Below are positions 1-11,700 of a DNA stretch of 64,000 bases, piece by piece. The position numbers and the translations under genes are program-made. The stretch comes from Fremontodendron californicum (lineage: Eukaryota > Streptophyta > Magnoliopsida > Malvales > Malvaceae). The notes beneath the pieces were generated by a model that worked only from the letters and a program-made list of their open reading frames with translations, was not told the origin of the DNA and made no database searches. How positions within the stretch are numbered: position 1 is the stretch's first letter; each line of letters opens with the position of its first letter. The stretch is from assembly GCA_030761205.1 (NCBI GenBank), contig JAULJL010000015.1, positions 15,443,501 through 15,507,500 on the forward strand, in the 5' to 3' direction.

Positions 1-285
1 GCGAAAACAAATAAAGAGATTTTTTTTGAAATACCCATTTTTGATGTTGACATGAGACAAGGATTTTTCTAACTCAAAGGTATAGAACTGCCAGGATAAG
101 TCTTGACTTCCAGATATGAGAAAAAGAAATAGAACCCGGTTCAGATCTCTGTTGATGAAAGTTTGAAAACTGTTGGGGCAAAGAGAATAGCCAAAATGAA
201 TTGAAGATATACTCTTATTTGAAGAGGAAAAATGAATTTGAAAGGCTAAGCCAAAGTCTAGAAAAACAATCGGGGGCATGTGCAT

Positions 286-660
286 CACTCATGAGCACTC
301 ATCTCTTTATCAAGCTTTTACATCTGCATAGTGTCGGCAAGCATTTGCATCATTCATGGGTATTTGCATTGGCATTATTCCATAAGCATCTGCATTTTAC
401 CTTTACATTTACCTTCTTCATGGAATTCGCATTTGTGTCATCTCAAGCAATTGCGTCATTTCTAGAATCATTGCATTTTCATTATTGTGTGGTAATTGTA
501 GTTACACCATTTATAAACCAGTTACATGAATACAATTAGTAGGGGCATCTGCATCATGAAACATGGGCATCAATCCAGGCCATTTGCATTTGCACTAAGA
601 AATATTTTACATTTGCACCATGAAGCATGAGCACCTTGTTAAATGACATGTGCATCTGCA
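286..660. repeat. TTTGCAT-rich degenerate short repeats
   Basis: Many variants of TTTGCAT, TCTGCAT and TTGCATCAT recur every 10-25 bases. The same texture resumes at 1362-1560, on the far side of the 180-bp array, so the array sits inside an older low-complexity tract. Confidence 0.5.
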
Positions 661-1380
661 TTATTTCTCAAAGCTTTTGGTGGGGATATCCAGAATTTTA
701 CAGTTTTAAAAGTGAACAAGTCTTCGGTGGTGATAGCTGAAGCCTCTGGTGGAGATATCCAGGGTTTTATAACTTTGTAAAATGAGAAATCTTCTTCTGG
801 AGAAGTTACCCAGAATTTTACAATGAGCAAGTCTTTGGTGGTGATAGCCAAAGCTTCTGGTGCGGATATCCAAAATTTTACTGTTTTAAAAGTGAACAAG
901 TCTTCGGTGGTGATAGCGGAAGCCTCTGGTGGAGATATCCAGGGTTTTATAACTTTGAAAAATGAGAAATCTTCTTCTGGAGAAGTTACCCAGAATTTTA
1001 CAATGAGCAAGTCTTTGGTGGTGATAGCCAAAGCTTCTGGTGCGGATATCCAAAATTTTACTGTTTTAAAAGTGAACAAGTCTTCGGTGGTGATAGCTGA
1101 AGCCTCTGGTGGAGATATCCAGGGTTTTATAATTTTAAAAAATGAGAAATCTTCTTCTGGAGAAGTTACCCAGAATTTTACAATGAGCAAGTCTTTGGTG
1201 GTGATAACCAAAGCTTCTGGTGGGGATATCCAGAATTTTACAGTTTTAAAAGTGAACAAGTCTTCGGTGGTGATAGCTGAAGCCTCTGCTGGAGATATCC
1301 AGGGTTTTACAATTTTGAAAAATGAGAAATCTTCTTTTGGAGGAGTTATCCAGAATTTTATTCAACATGTGCATCTACAT
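661..1380 (+). repeat. 180-bp higher-order tandem array, four units
   Basis: Four consecutive 180-bp units start at 661, 841, 1021 and 1201 and match closely. Each unit is built from three related subunits carrying variants of AAGTCTTYGGTGGTGATAGC and GGWGATATCCAG; the middle subunit (for example 963-1004) is internally deleted. Because 180 is a multiple of three, long frames stay open on both strands (823-1404 plus, 639-1259 minus). These are read as by-products of the period, not genes. Confidence 0.85.
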
Positions 1381-1560
1381 CAAGAAGCATTTGCATCAAT
1401 CTAAGTTAGTTGAATCTACATTAAGAAAATTTGCATCAAATCAAGTCATTTACATTTGCATCAAAGACATTTGCACCAATCTAAGTCATTTGCATCTACA
1501 TCAAGAAGTGTTTGCATCAACAAAAGACATTTGCATTTGCATCATGAAGTATTTGCATCA
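1362..1560. repeat. TTTGCAT-rich degenerate short repeats, right part
   Basis: Continuation of the texture at 286-660: repeated CATTTGCATCAAT and CATCTACATCAAG variants between the 180-bp and 334-bp arrays. Confidence 0.45.
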
Positions 1561-1584
1561 TCTCTTAAAGCTTTCAGGTATAAT

Positions 1585-2290
1585 CGAATTCGTTTCCTTA
1601 AGACGAGTCGAGCCCCGAGATCATCGTCGAGGTACTTTTTTTTATTGTTATGAACAAGTCTTCGGTGGTGATAGCTGAAGCCTCTGGTGGAGATATTTAG
1701 AGTTTTAAAATCCTTTGAAAAGGTAGAAAGTCTTCGGTGGTGATAGCTGAAGCTTCTGGAGGTGATACCTAGAATTTTTACAGTTTTAAAAATGAGCAAG
1801 ACTTTGGTGGTGATAGCCGAAGCTTCTGGAGGAGATATCCAAAATTTTAAACACAGCTGAGAACAAGACAGGTTAAGGCCCCGAGACCATCGTCGATGTC
1901 ATTTCTTTTCTTACAAATCGAATTCATTTCCTTAAGACGAATCGAGCCCCGAGATCATCGTCGAGGTACCTTTTTTTATATTATGAACAAGTCTTCGGTG
2001 GTGATAGCTGAAGCCTCTGGTGGAGATATCCAGAGTTTTTAAAATCCTTTGAAAAGGTAAAAAGTCTTCGGTGGTGATAGCTGAAGCTTCTGGAGGTGAT
2101 ACCCATAATTTTTACAATTTTAAAAATGAGCAAGACTTTGGTAGTGATAGCCGAAGCTTCTGGAGGAGATATCCAGAATTTTAAACACAGCTGAGAACAA
2201 GACAGGTTAAGGCCCCGAGACCATCGTCGAGGTCATTTCCTTTCTTGCAAATCGAATTCGTTTCCTTAAGACGGGTCGAGCCTTGATTAG
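1585..2290 (+). repeat. 334-bp tandem repeat, two units plus the start of a third
   Basis: The anchor CGAATTCGTTTCCTTAAGAC or a close variant occurs at 1585, 1919 and 2253, exactly 334 bases apart. Inside each unit are three copies of the same GTGGTGATAGCYGAAGC subunit used by the 180-bp array, plus a GCCCCGAGACCATCGTCGA motif. The two arrays therefore share ancestry but were amplified with different higher-order periods. Confidence 0.85.
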
Positions 2291-2558
2291 TCAGTGAATT
2301 CAATTTAAGGACAAAATCTTCAATTTACTGTTTTTTTATTAAAAAAAAAATTTGAAAAAAATGAAAATTTGAAAAAAATGAAAAAAAGAGAAAAAAGAAA
2401 AAAGGAAAAAAATAGAAAAAATAGAAAATGAAAAATGAAAAAATGATAGAAGAATGAAAAAGAAAACCCCTTTCCATTTCCTTCACATGTGATTTCACTG
2501 ACCGTACAAAATTAGTGTCGGTTTATCTTTGCCTGACTCCTGATTCTCAGCAATAGCC

Positions 2559-2571
2559 AAAGAGGGGCAGC
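2559..2571 (+). other. Polypurine tract of the plus-strand long-LTR element
   Basis: AAAGAGGGGCAGC lies immediately before the LTR start TATAGACACC. In LTR retrotransposons a purine tract at this spot primes plus-strand DNA synthesis, so it marks the LTR at 2572 as a 3' LTR in plus orientation. Confidence 0.6.
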
Positions 2572-3265
2572 TATAGACACCTAATTTTGTCCGGACCACT
2601 AAACATGTATGTTTTCTTCCTATATTGATGTTTCCGAGTGTAAAAAGATTTTTTTCATCCTGCAGGTGGTACTCCAAGACTTAGTTTAAAAGGGTGAGCA
2701 TAAAAAGTCAAACTTGAAAAAAGTCAACCCCGAAAAAGTCAACCCCAAAAAAGTCAACCCCAGAAAGTCAACTACTGAAAAAGTCAACCCACTTTCAAAG
2801 TCAAGATTTTAAGTTCAATTGAAAAATGGCGAAAGAATTTTGATAATCCGAGGTCTACATTGAAAGATATGGAGTTCGGAAGTTGGGATTTGGAGATTTA
2901 GTAGAAAGGAAACCCTAATCCGAGAAATTTGGGGAAAGTGCTTAAACGATCAAATTGGTCAAAATTGAAGGTTCCAAATGACAGATAAGCACTGACTACG
3001 GGTAATGGAGAAGTCACTTGCAAGAAAAACCGAAAGAAAAGTCAATCCGGGAGAAAACCGAGAATTAAGGTTTTTAGTGGATTTTGGTGAAATCGGGAAG
3101 AATCACAGAAATGGCCCGACTTGGTAAGACCAAAGCCCCCAATGGATGAAGAATGATTAAAAAGGATAGCCCAAGGCTCAGATTGAAGAAAATCTGAAAA
3201 TCGGACTTGTTTTGAGCAAAACCGGGTTTCGGAGGCAAAAGGGCAAAATTGGAAAATTTGGGAAA

Positions 3266-3900
3266 AATAGCAAATGGACTCCGAAAATTCTGAAAATTTG
3301 TCAATCTCATTCTTAAATCATTTGAAAGAGATTGGCGAAATAAAATATTGATTCGGAGTTCGTTTGCAAAATGGCCAAATCCCGGGCTTCTTATGTAGTA
3401 ATTCAAAAAGGGAAAATCCCGAAAAAATAGCAAATGAGCTCCAAATCTTTTGAAATTTTGCAAATCTAATTTTTAAATTATTTGAAAAATATTGGCGAAA
3501 TAAAAACTTGATTCGGAGTTCGTTTGCAAAATGGCCAAATCCCGGGCCTCCTATGCAATAATTCAAGAAGATAAATCCCGGAAAAATAGCAAATGGACTC
3601 CAAAAATTCTGAAATTTTGCAAATCTCATTTTAAAATTATTTTGAATATATTGGCGAAATAAAAACTTGATTCGGAGTTCTTTTGCAAAATGGCCAAATC
3701 CCGGGCCTCCTATGCAGTAATTCAAGCTGATAAATCCCGAAAAAATACCAAATGAGCTCCAAAAATTATGAAAACTTCCAGATCACACTTTTTAATTATT
3801 TTGAAGAGATTTGTGAAGAAAAATCTTGATTTGGAGCTCGTTTAAAAAATGGTAAAATGTAGGGGCATAAAAGGGTATTTTTGGAAGAAAAAATCCAAAT
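3266..3900 (+). repeat. About 160-bp subrepeats inside the long LTR
   Basis: Units beginning AATAGCAAATGGACTCC recur at about 3266, 3426, 3585 and 3744, each followed by a conserved GATTCGGAGTTCGTTTGC-type motif and AAATCCCGGGCCTCC. The same subrepeat, inverted, is present at 13367-13860, which ties the two long LTRs together. Confidence 0.75.
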
Positions 3901-4956
3901 AAATAGCAAACGGACTCGGATAATTTTGAAAACTTCCAGAACTCAATATTTTATTATTTTGGAAGTATTAAAAAAAGAAAAATTTAATTTGGAGTCCGTT
4001 TGATATTTATTTGCATCCGGGGGGCAAACGGTCATTTCATCCAAGCAACCGAAAAGGGCTTCTTTGGGCCTTTCAAAAAATCAGAGTTGCGCTGGAAAAG
4101 AGAAGTGCTGGCCTGCCCAAGCCCAAAGGAAGGAGGAAGCTTCTGATTTTTCAATCAAATGGCTAGGAATAAAAAGTTAGTTAGAGATTCTCTTTGATCA
4201 AGCCATGGTGATTAAGCAACATAGGCCAAGAGAGATGTCAACATTATTATTGAAAATCTGTAATTTGAGAGAGCTAATATGCTAATCTAAAGGTGGTAAT
4301 TTCATGATTTTTTTCACCTTGAATTATTAGCCATTTGATGGAAAATTGGTTACATAAAAAATGACAACATCCTAGGGGAGGAGAGAGGTAAAATTCTGCC
4401 AACATTAAGGGGGGGTCAGAATTTCATTTTTTCATCTTCATTTTGCTGAGTTCTTAGAGTTTTTACTTAGTTTTTCTCTTCTTGGTTGAGAGCAAAAAGA
4501 AAAGTTTAGAAAAAAAAAGGAAAGTTTGAAGAGATAAAGCTTGAAAGATAGCTTCTTGAGGTTGCTCTTGAGCACCAACTCTTGCACTTTCTTGATTTTC
4601 TATTCTTGTTTTTGCTATTTTGATTTCTATTTGGTGAGTTTCCATTTTAAATAATTTTTTTTATTGTTCTTTTCAAGTTCTTCCTTCATCTCCTTCTTAA
4701 GTATATTTTTTACATTTTATTTTTACAATAAACTCACCATGGCCAAATGGCCTACATTATTTATTTAAGTTGCTGTTTTGGTTTATTTTATCATATTGTT
4801 TATGTTATTTTCTTTGATTTTGATGTTTTAAATGTTATGTTACTTCATATTCTTGAGTTATATTTTAATTTGGTTGCTTTGTTTGTTGCCATTTATGTTT
4901 TAAATATCATATTTTTGCATTTTTAATTTTCTGTTTTCATGATGTTTAAATTTGAG

Positions 4957-5460
4957 CATGTTTTAGATTTAGTATATCAAGTGTTTGTGAAAATGCTTGT
5001 GTGGTCTTTGCATGATTTGAGTTTTATATCTTAGTTGAGCATGTTTTAGACTTAGTATATTAAGTGTTTGTGAAAATGCTTGTGTGGTTTTTGCATGATT
5101 TAAGTGTTATATTTTAGTTGAGCATGTTAGTATACCAAGTGTTTGTGAAAATGCCATGCTTGTTGGAGCTTGAGGCCATTTGGCTACTCCATGTGTTTTG
5201 CATTATGTGTTTCATTTTTTGCCATGTTAGTTGGTAGGTTTTTGCATTTACATGTCATTTGATTTAGTTTTGCATGCTAGTATACCAAGTGTTTGTGAAA
5301 ATGCCATGCTTGCTAGTTACATTATGCTATTCGGCCCCCCTTGGAATTTTTGCATTTTATGTGCATTCTTGCCATGTTAGTTGATAGGTTAGCATTTAAA
5401 TGATATTTGATTGAGTTTTTGGTTTAAGCATGCTTTGTGTTTGTGAAAATTCCATGCATA
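4957..5460 (+). repeat. About 80-bp subrepeats inside the long LTR
   Basis: The phrase AAGTGTTTGTGAAAATGC recurs near 4978, 5062, 5137 and 5288, with TTGAGCATGTTTTAG before the early copies. Later copies pick up a GCCATGCTTG extension. Confidence 0.65.
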
Positions 5461-6739
5461 TTTTAGTTAATAAGTTAGGTTTATTTGCTATGCATGTTCA
5501 TGCATTTTAGGTCTAGGTTGCATTAAATGCCATGCAAGTTCATTTAGGTCTAGGTCACTATATGAATGCCATGCATTTTTTCATGACATTTAGGTTTAAT
5601 CTCATGCATTTCATGCACTATGTTTGCTGTATCGTTTCATGCATTTCATGTTCATGCCACTTGAATAATGATTTGAGCCAATTAATGGTTCAAAGTCATG
5701 CTCTCTTGAGCACACTTGTGGAAAATTAAGTTTGTCAAGTTGATTATTCTACCTTTGTGATTTTTTTTACTTAGCCAATTTTTATCTAACTTTCAAAAAG
5801 TCCTAGCTACTGTTTGTAAGTCATTTTAGGAGTTTCAAATATTTTTACTTTGATTTTTAAATGATTTTATCAAAGGCAAAAATGTATTTTGGCAAAACAG
5901 TTTTTTCACCCAGTTGTCGTACATTTCCGATTTTTCTGGGAATTCATCTTTGATCAGAAAATTAAGCCCATTTTTTTCCTGTGTATTTTTACATGTCTTG
6001 AGTCTCCAGTATTTTTTTCAGAATTTTTTGAATTTTTCAAAATAGGATAAAAATCGTGGCTTAAAACTGGACAGTAGAGTCAGAATTGAATTTAAAGAAA
6101 AATCATTTTTCAGTTTTGGTTAAGTTACTTAGAGTGGGCTGATTAGGAGGGTTAGCTACTGACTTAGGGTAGTTTCTAAGCCTTTTTAAACTCTAAAAAT
6201 GGTTTTTCAAGTCTCGGGTTAAGGGTAGTCAAGTTCGGATTTTTAAACTTAGGAAATTAGAGCCATTTAAAAAAAAGATTTAGCCCAGTTTTTATTTTTA
6301 ATTCAAGCTTTTCAAAATTGTTTTCAAACAATCACAAAGTATTTTGGTTTTAGAATATTCAAATTGACATATTTTCCTAAGGTAGCCGGATATCTTTTTA
6401 GATGTACGGATTTCCTTAATTAAAGGAAAAAATACATTTCATGCATTGCATTTTCCATATTCATGCATTTTATATAATATGTGATTCTTGTTATAATAAT
6501 TTCTATGATATTGTTATTATTTTGATTTATATTTTTTGATGTTATATGGTTTATTATATGGTTCTGAATATTTCATGATATCCTATGCTTTTATTTAGTT
6601 ATTTTTTTGGTCATATTATTTAGCATATACTATGTTCATGCATTATTATTTTCATTTCCATTTTCATGCATATTATATGATAGCATTATTTCATATTCCA
6701 TCTCATTTAATTTATATGCCATATCATTCATGTTTTCCA

Positions 6740-7050
6740 TGTCATTTAAATTATTTCACTTCATATAGAATATGTTATGTTACTTAGGTTATTTTATTTC
6801 ATTTAGAAAATATCATGTTACTTAGGTTATTTCATTTCATATAGAATATGTTATGTTACTTAGATTATTTTATTTCATTTAGAATATATAATATGACTTA
6901 GGATATTGCATCTCATATAGAATATATTATGTTACCTAGGTCATTTCATTTTATTTATAATATGTCATATAACTTAGGATATTTTATTTCATTTAGAATA
7001 TGCTAAGGCATTTATTTCATTTCATTTAGAATATGCTAAGGCATTTACAT
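6740..7050 (+). repeat. About 60-bp AT-rich subrepeats inside the long LTR
   Basis: TTTCATTTAGAATATG and TATGTTACTTAGG variants alternate through this stretch in at least five imperfect units. Confidence 0.6.
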
Positions 7051-7842
7051 TATATCATATCATTTAGGAAGCATTATATTATTTAGATTTTGCTATGTCA
7101 TTTTATTTATGTCATGCATATACATATTCATATCTTTTAAAATGTTTTCAAAAGGATAATGATTTTTTCAATAAAAAATAAAGATATTCCCGAGTTAAAA
7201 TAATTCATGAGTTCTCTACCGGGTTTGCTGGAGGGAATATCATCAATTATCATTAATAAAGGAATATCTTTCTTTCAAAAAAGAGAATGATTCGGAAAGT
7301 TTTCCAAAACTAATAAAAATTTCTATATTTTGCCATGTTTGTTGGGGAATATAGGAAAATTTTGAATTTATAAATTCCGAATCATTTTCAATTAAAAATG
7401 GAATTATTTTTATTTAAATTGGGAATTAACTTGAAATACTAAATTTAAAACCGATTTTTTACCGAGACTTGAGATAACACACGATTAATAAGGTACCGAT
7501 TTCGGGCGTTGTGGGGGTGCTAATCCTTCCCCGCACGTAACCGACTCCCGAACCCGCTTTTTTGATTTCTCTGGTTTAAAACGCAGACTTGAAATTGGTT
7601 TTTTTAAATGTTTTAATTATTTTTTTTAAATATTTTATAAAACCGGTTTTAATAGGTGGCCGATCACACCTAGCTAAAAAAGATTGGTGGCGACTCCATG
7701 TTTTTTTCAAGGTCATTTTCAAAACCTTCATTTTCTAGAGGAATTAAGTCGACTTTTTCTCAGTTTTTTTAATGTCACGCTTAACGAATAATAAAGTCTT
7801 CCTGAGTTTTTTTAATGTCTCGTTATTTTTTAGGTTGCGACA

Positions 7843-8831
7843 GGGACACTGAGCATAAGTTGAGGTCTGAGGTCCTCCTGACCTCCCAGGCAGCGATCTA
7901 GTTTGCTGTTGAGGTCCGATGGCAGGTCTACTAGAAGCACCACTAAAAAGTTTTCTGTTTGATCCCTCTTGAAATCTCGAGGGTTTGTAACTACTGGTAC
8001 TACTCTCTAAATAACTTTTCTTACGCCTCACGTCCTCACTGGAGGACTGCCCTTTTCTTTTTCTGAACTTCTCTTCTCTATCTTTCATTTCATTCAAATT
8101 CTGTTAAGCTTTGATTGCAATGTTGACCCATTTATTAAAATAATCTGTATCCAAGGTTGTCAACCTATCCAGAATACTAACATGTAGCTCATTTTTGAAT
8201 TTCTTGCATCTTTCAGCATTGTTGGCTACTACTGATGGAGCAAATTCTGATAGTTCACTAAATTTCTACTCATACTTTGCTACTGATATATTACCCTGTT
8301 TTAGATTCATAAATTCAGTCCATTTCTTTTCCCGCAAAGCCCGAGAATAATATTTTTCTTCAAATTCTCTTCGAAAGTCTGCCCAGGTTATGGCAGGACG
8401 TCCAGTATACCTTTGCACTGTAGTTTTCCACCATGTGTGTGCATGATCTTCCAAGAATCACACTGCACATGGTAACCTCATGGGCTAGGGAATCTGAAGA
8501 GTAATGGAAGTAGTCTAAAATTTTTATAGCCATGTCCAAGCTAGATCTGATTTCAAAGATCCCGTAAAAATCTTGCAACCCATATTCTTTAGCTCTTTAC
8601 AGTAATCAATTATCCCTTTTTCAGCAGGGGCAGTCAAAGCGAGAATTACTCTTGCCAAGGCCGTAACTGCCTCAGCTAAATTAAGGTCAGCTACAGGGGT
8701 GCCGCTGGGGTAGGGGATTGATTCTGGGCCTTCCTTTTCAACATGGTGGCATCGTGTCTGATTTCCTGCACAAGTGACAATCTTTGAATACTTCAACAAA
8801 CAGTTCCTAAGTCTACAGGACCTATAACCTT
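7843..8831 (-). pseudogene. Ty3-gypsy gag fragment, broken by the long-LTR insertion
   Basis: Read on the minus strand from the primer site, frames give typical plant gypsy gag blocks: HTWWKTTVQRYTGRPAITWA followed by DFRREFEEKYYSRALREKKW and a basic linker, stopping near a zinc-knuckle-like Cys-Pro at 7846. The frame shifts at least twice (8524-8844, 8266-8454, 7744-8097), so no full protein is made. Gag would form the particle packaging the element RNA. It ends abruptly where the plus-strand long LTR ends, so the rest of this element should lie beyond the other end of that insertion, outside the window. Confidence 0.8.
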
Positions 8832-8843
8832 GCTCTGATACCA
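8832..8843 (-). other. Primer binding site for initiator tRNA-Met (gypsy element)
   Basis: The minus strand reads TGGTATCAGAGC three bases after the LTR end TGTTGCA. This matches the 3' end complement of initiator tRNA-Met, the usual minus-strand primer of many plant LTR elements, and fixes both strand and the inner LTR edge. Confidence 0.85.
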
Positions 8844-8846
8844 AAT

Positions 8847-11229
8847 TGCAACACCCTGTCCGGATAATCTACCTAAAATCCGATAGACTTTCCATTCTAT
8901 CTTAACTATAACCATCTTGCAAATAACACTCAGTTCATATCCTTAGCAAGCAATATTTCTCAATACCATTTATCACATTTATACATACATATTCAAACAT
9001 TATTCATGATCAATCTATATTCAAACCAATACATATTGATTTATTGTCTCATAACTTCAAATATATATAAATCATCTAAAAGTAAACCTATCTCAGAAAG
9101 GTTTATTAAATAAGAGACATCAAAAGATCAAGTCTTCTAGAAATTTAAGTATGACGCCCACCATGTCAATATACTATTTGAAGCGGAGAGTAGAGCAAGG
9201 CAGCAATCCCGACACCTAACTTTAACCTGAAAATGAGAATATGAAAAGGTGAGATATATGAATATCTCAGTTAGTAAACAACTTTTAAAACATTTGAAAA
9301 TTTTAATGATAACCTTTAAAACATAATAGACGTTTCCAAAATAAATAATAGTAAAACTATAATGAATAATTCGAAGATGTAGCGAAGTTTTCAAATGTAT
9401 AACAATATTATATTACCAAATTAATGTATAAAATCTGTAAAGTAAATCAGGTTTCATATAATTGGGCTCCAACTTACTATCATGCATAAGAATACATCCA
9501 TGAAATAACCAGGTAATATCCATGTATGCATACTAGTAGCCGTCCCCAAAGGCCAATACCACCGTAGGACGCCCCAAAGGCATATGTGTCACTATGATGT
9601 GCCTCCAAAAGGCTAATATAATGGGATAAGGACTCTGGAGGTGGCTCTCACCACAAAGGCGTAGCACGCAACTCCCACACCCCAGTCTAATATCACGAAA
9701 TTGGGACTCTGGAGGTGGCTCCCGCCACAAAGGCGTAGCACGCAGCTCTCGTATTCCGATCAAGGGTATAATCTCATACATTAAGTCAGGTGGAGCCAAA
9801 ACCATGTATGTCAAAATCTATATATAATTATAGTTTATAAATCAACCAAGTTGCTCGAAATAATATTTCTTGAAATACATACACATTAATAACAAAATCA
9901 ATTCTTATGTTTATATATCGCATATATCTTTAATACGTAAAATAAATATCATACTAAATAATTTATAATTATAATTAAAAAAAATTCAAATAACTATAGT
10001 TATAGTCTACTCACAGTCCTTGAGATGATCTCTCTATACACCTCGGTCTGAAACCTCAGGATCTTCAGGCGATGTTGGATCTACGTGTCCTAGAGATTAA
10101 TGATAATTAGTATCTATACATTATGGATGCAACTTAAGTCCCATTAATCTACCCCAATGTCAATACTAATTTCTCATACTTGAGACAACATATCCTCAAT
10201 TTTTAATATCATTTTCATAATCATTTTCTCCATAATTCAACTCCATATTCATGTCCTTATCAAATTCCTTTCTAGTATTCCATTCCTTAGAGATTTCCAT
10301 AATCCATAATCATCATTTAGTACTATATTCCTCTTAAGCAATGAATTCCTTACTATCAAGCTAGATTAGAAAAATCATAACTTGAGTTTGGTAAGGAATA
10401 TTGAAGTGATTCCAATTTTTTTATATCAGCCAATAAGTCTACTTTATGGATAAAATAACTAACTTAGACAATTAGAACAAAATCCTGATCAAATTTGATA
10501 AATCCCGAAACTATGCCAAAACAGGGGTTAAAATAGGACATCCAACTTCACCGAATTTTATCTTTTTAAATGCTTATCGGTTTTGAGTGATTCAAAAACC
10601 AAAATTCTCATATTGAAGTATAGTTACTAGGAAAAATATAACAAAAATAAAAACCCAACTTTTCTGAACCCAGAAAATCATAACATAAAGCATGCTCAAT
10701 TCCCCTGTTTTGCTTTTTCTTCCCATTTTATTGTTCATGCTTCCAAATCCTTTTAATTCTTACCAAAGGAGAGTACATACATAATAGATGGAATTTCAGA
10801 CCTTAACATGTTTATGGAGCTAAGATCTTAACATATTCATGTAGAATATCTAAAGAAAAGGAAGAATTAATCAAGAAACTAACCTTGAATGTGATTGTTG
10901 ATGAGATTTTAGAGGAATTGTTTGAAGAAAATTTTGAGAGAATGAGAGGGGGGTTGGCTGGCTATCACTTGGATGAATAAGAAAAATTTCTAGAAAATTT
11001 CAAGAGATAAGGATAATTTAAAAGATATTTTTCAATTTTTGGTATAATTGCACATTGGTCCCTTAACTTTTTATAAATAACCATTAAGCCCCTACACTTT
11101 TTAATTTGTTCAATTTGATCCTTTCTTCTTTTATTTCCTTCACTTATAACTTCCTACCAATTTCCAAGTTTGCCCTTAAAATTTTTTAGGCTTGACTTTG
11201 CATGATCGTACGTAACCTCGGTTGTTACA
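8847..11229 (-). mobile_element. 5' LTR (about 2.38 kb) of a Ty3-gypsy retrotransposon
   Basis: On the minus strand the LTR starts TGTAACAACCGAGG at 11229 and ends GGGTGTTGCA at 8847, followed by the primer site and gag. TG...CA ends fit an LTR. It is inserted in the inverted long LTR, whose sequence continues from 11230. The 3' LTR lies outside the window. No coding region is visible. Confidence 0.75.
9631..9770. repeat. 74-bp tandem duplication within the gypsy LTR
   Basis: GACTCTGGAGGTGGCTC starts at 9631 and again at 9705, each followed by CGCCACAAAGGCGTAGCACG or a close variant. It is the GC-richest patch of the LTR. Confidence 0.8.
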
Positions 11230-11559
11230 AAACAAAATGAGAAGCATAATGACATAACAAACCAAGTGACATGGCATGAGAATGAATGTCTTATGAGTGA
11301 AATCAACATGGCAAACATGAGCTTAGCATACTAAATGACATGGCAAAAAAAAAACATGTTATGGCATAAAAATACAATGACATGTAGAAAATATCATGGT
11401 GGCCGAATGGTCATGGTAATGGCATGTGAATGGCCGAATGCATGGTGATAGCATATGGATGGCCGAATGGCATGAAATAATAAAATGGCATGGCATGAAA
11501 ATGCACCTAGACTGTAAATGACATGGAAAATGACATGATATGTTATATGGATGACATGG

Positions 11560-11700
11560 CATAAAATGACCTGGTACGACATTTGTAAAATGAAGGACAT
11601 GGCATAGGTGACATGGCATGAAATGATGACATGGCATAGGTGACACGGCATGAAATGATGACATGGCATAGGTGACACGGCATGAAAATGCTTCTAAACT
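11560..11700. repeat. GACATGGCATAGGTGACACGGCATGAAATGAT tandem units
   Basis: Three successive units of about 32 bases carry GACATGGCATAGGTGACA. They are part of the CATGGCATG-rich tract of the inverted LTR. Confidence 0.65.

Larger units (their letters stand above)
1..2571 (+). mobile_element. 3' internal region of a very-long-LTR (Ogre/Tat-like) retrotransposon
   Basis: This stretch lies directly upstream of a purine-rich tract and a long LTR, so it is read as the untranslated 3' internal part of a plus-strand LTR retrotransposon that begins outside the window. It has no recognisable gag or pol domain. It holds short TTTGCAT-rich repeats, a 180-bp tandem array and a 334-bp tandem array, followed by an A-rich segment (about 2335-2465). 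Tandem arrays between the last ORF and the 3' LTR are a known habit of Ogre-type elements; assignment to that lineage rests on the layout and LTR length and is an inference. Confidence 0.5.
2572..7842 (+). mobile_element. Very long LTR (about 5.27 kb), 3' LTR of an Ogre/Tat-like element
   Basis: The start TATAGACACCTAATTTTGTC matches the start of the inverted copy at 14521 (TGTAGACACCT on the minus strand), with the expected TG mutated to TA. The end is taken at GGTTGCGACA, where recognisable gypsy gag resumes on the minus strand. The LTR holds AGTCAACCCC repeats (2706-2790), a roughly 160-bp subrepeat array (3266-3900), ATGCCATGCAT-type repeats (4950-5700), a tract of roughly 60-bp AT-rich repeats (6740-7050) and a GGTGGCGACTCC motif near 7690. 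Length and motifs fit Ogre/Tat LTRs. No protein-coding gene is seen; short ORFs here are accidental. Confidence 0.6.

Noticed and set aside
639..1259. 206-codon minus-strand frame over the 180-bp array
   Set aside because: It is the mirror of the plus frame in a tandem array with a period divisible by three; no domain or start context supports a gene.
661..2290. CRISPR-like array
   Set aside because: Units are directly adjacent tandem repeats with no unique spacers, in a plant nuclear retrotransposon.
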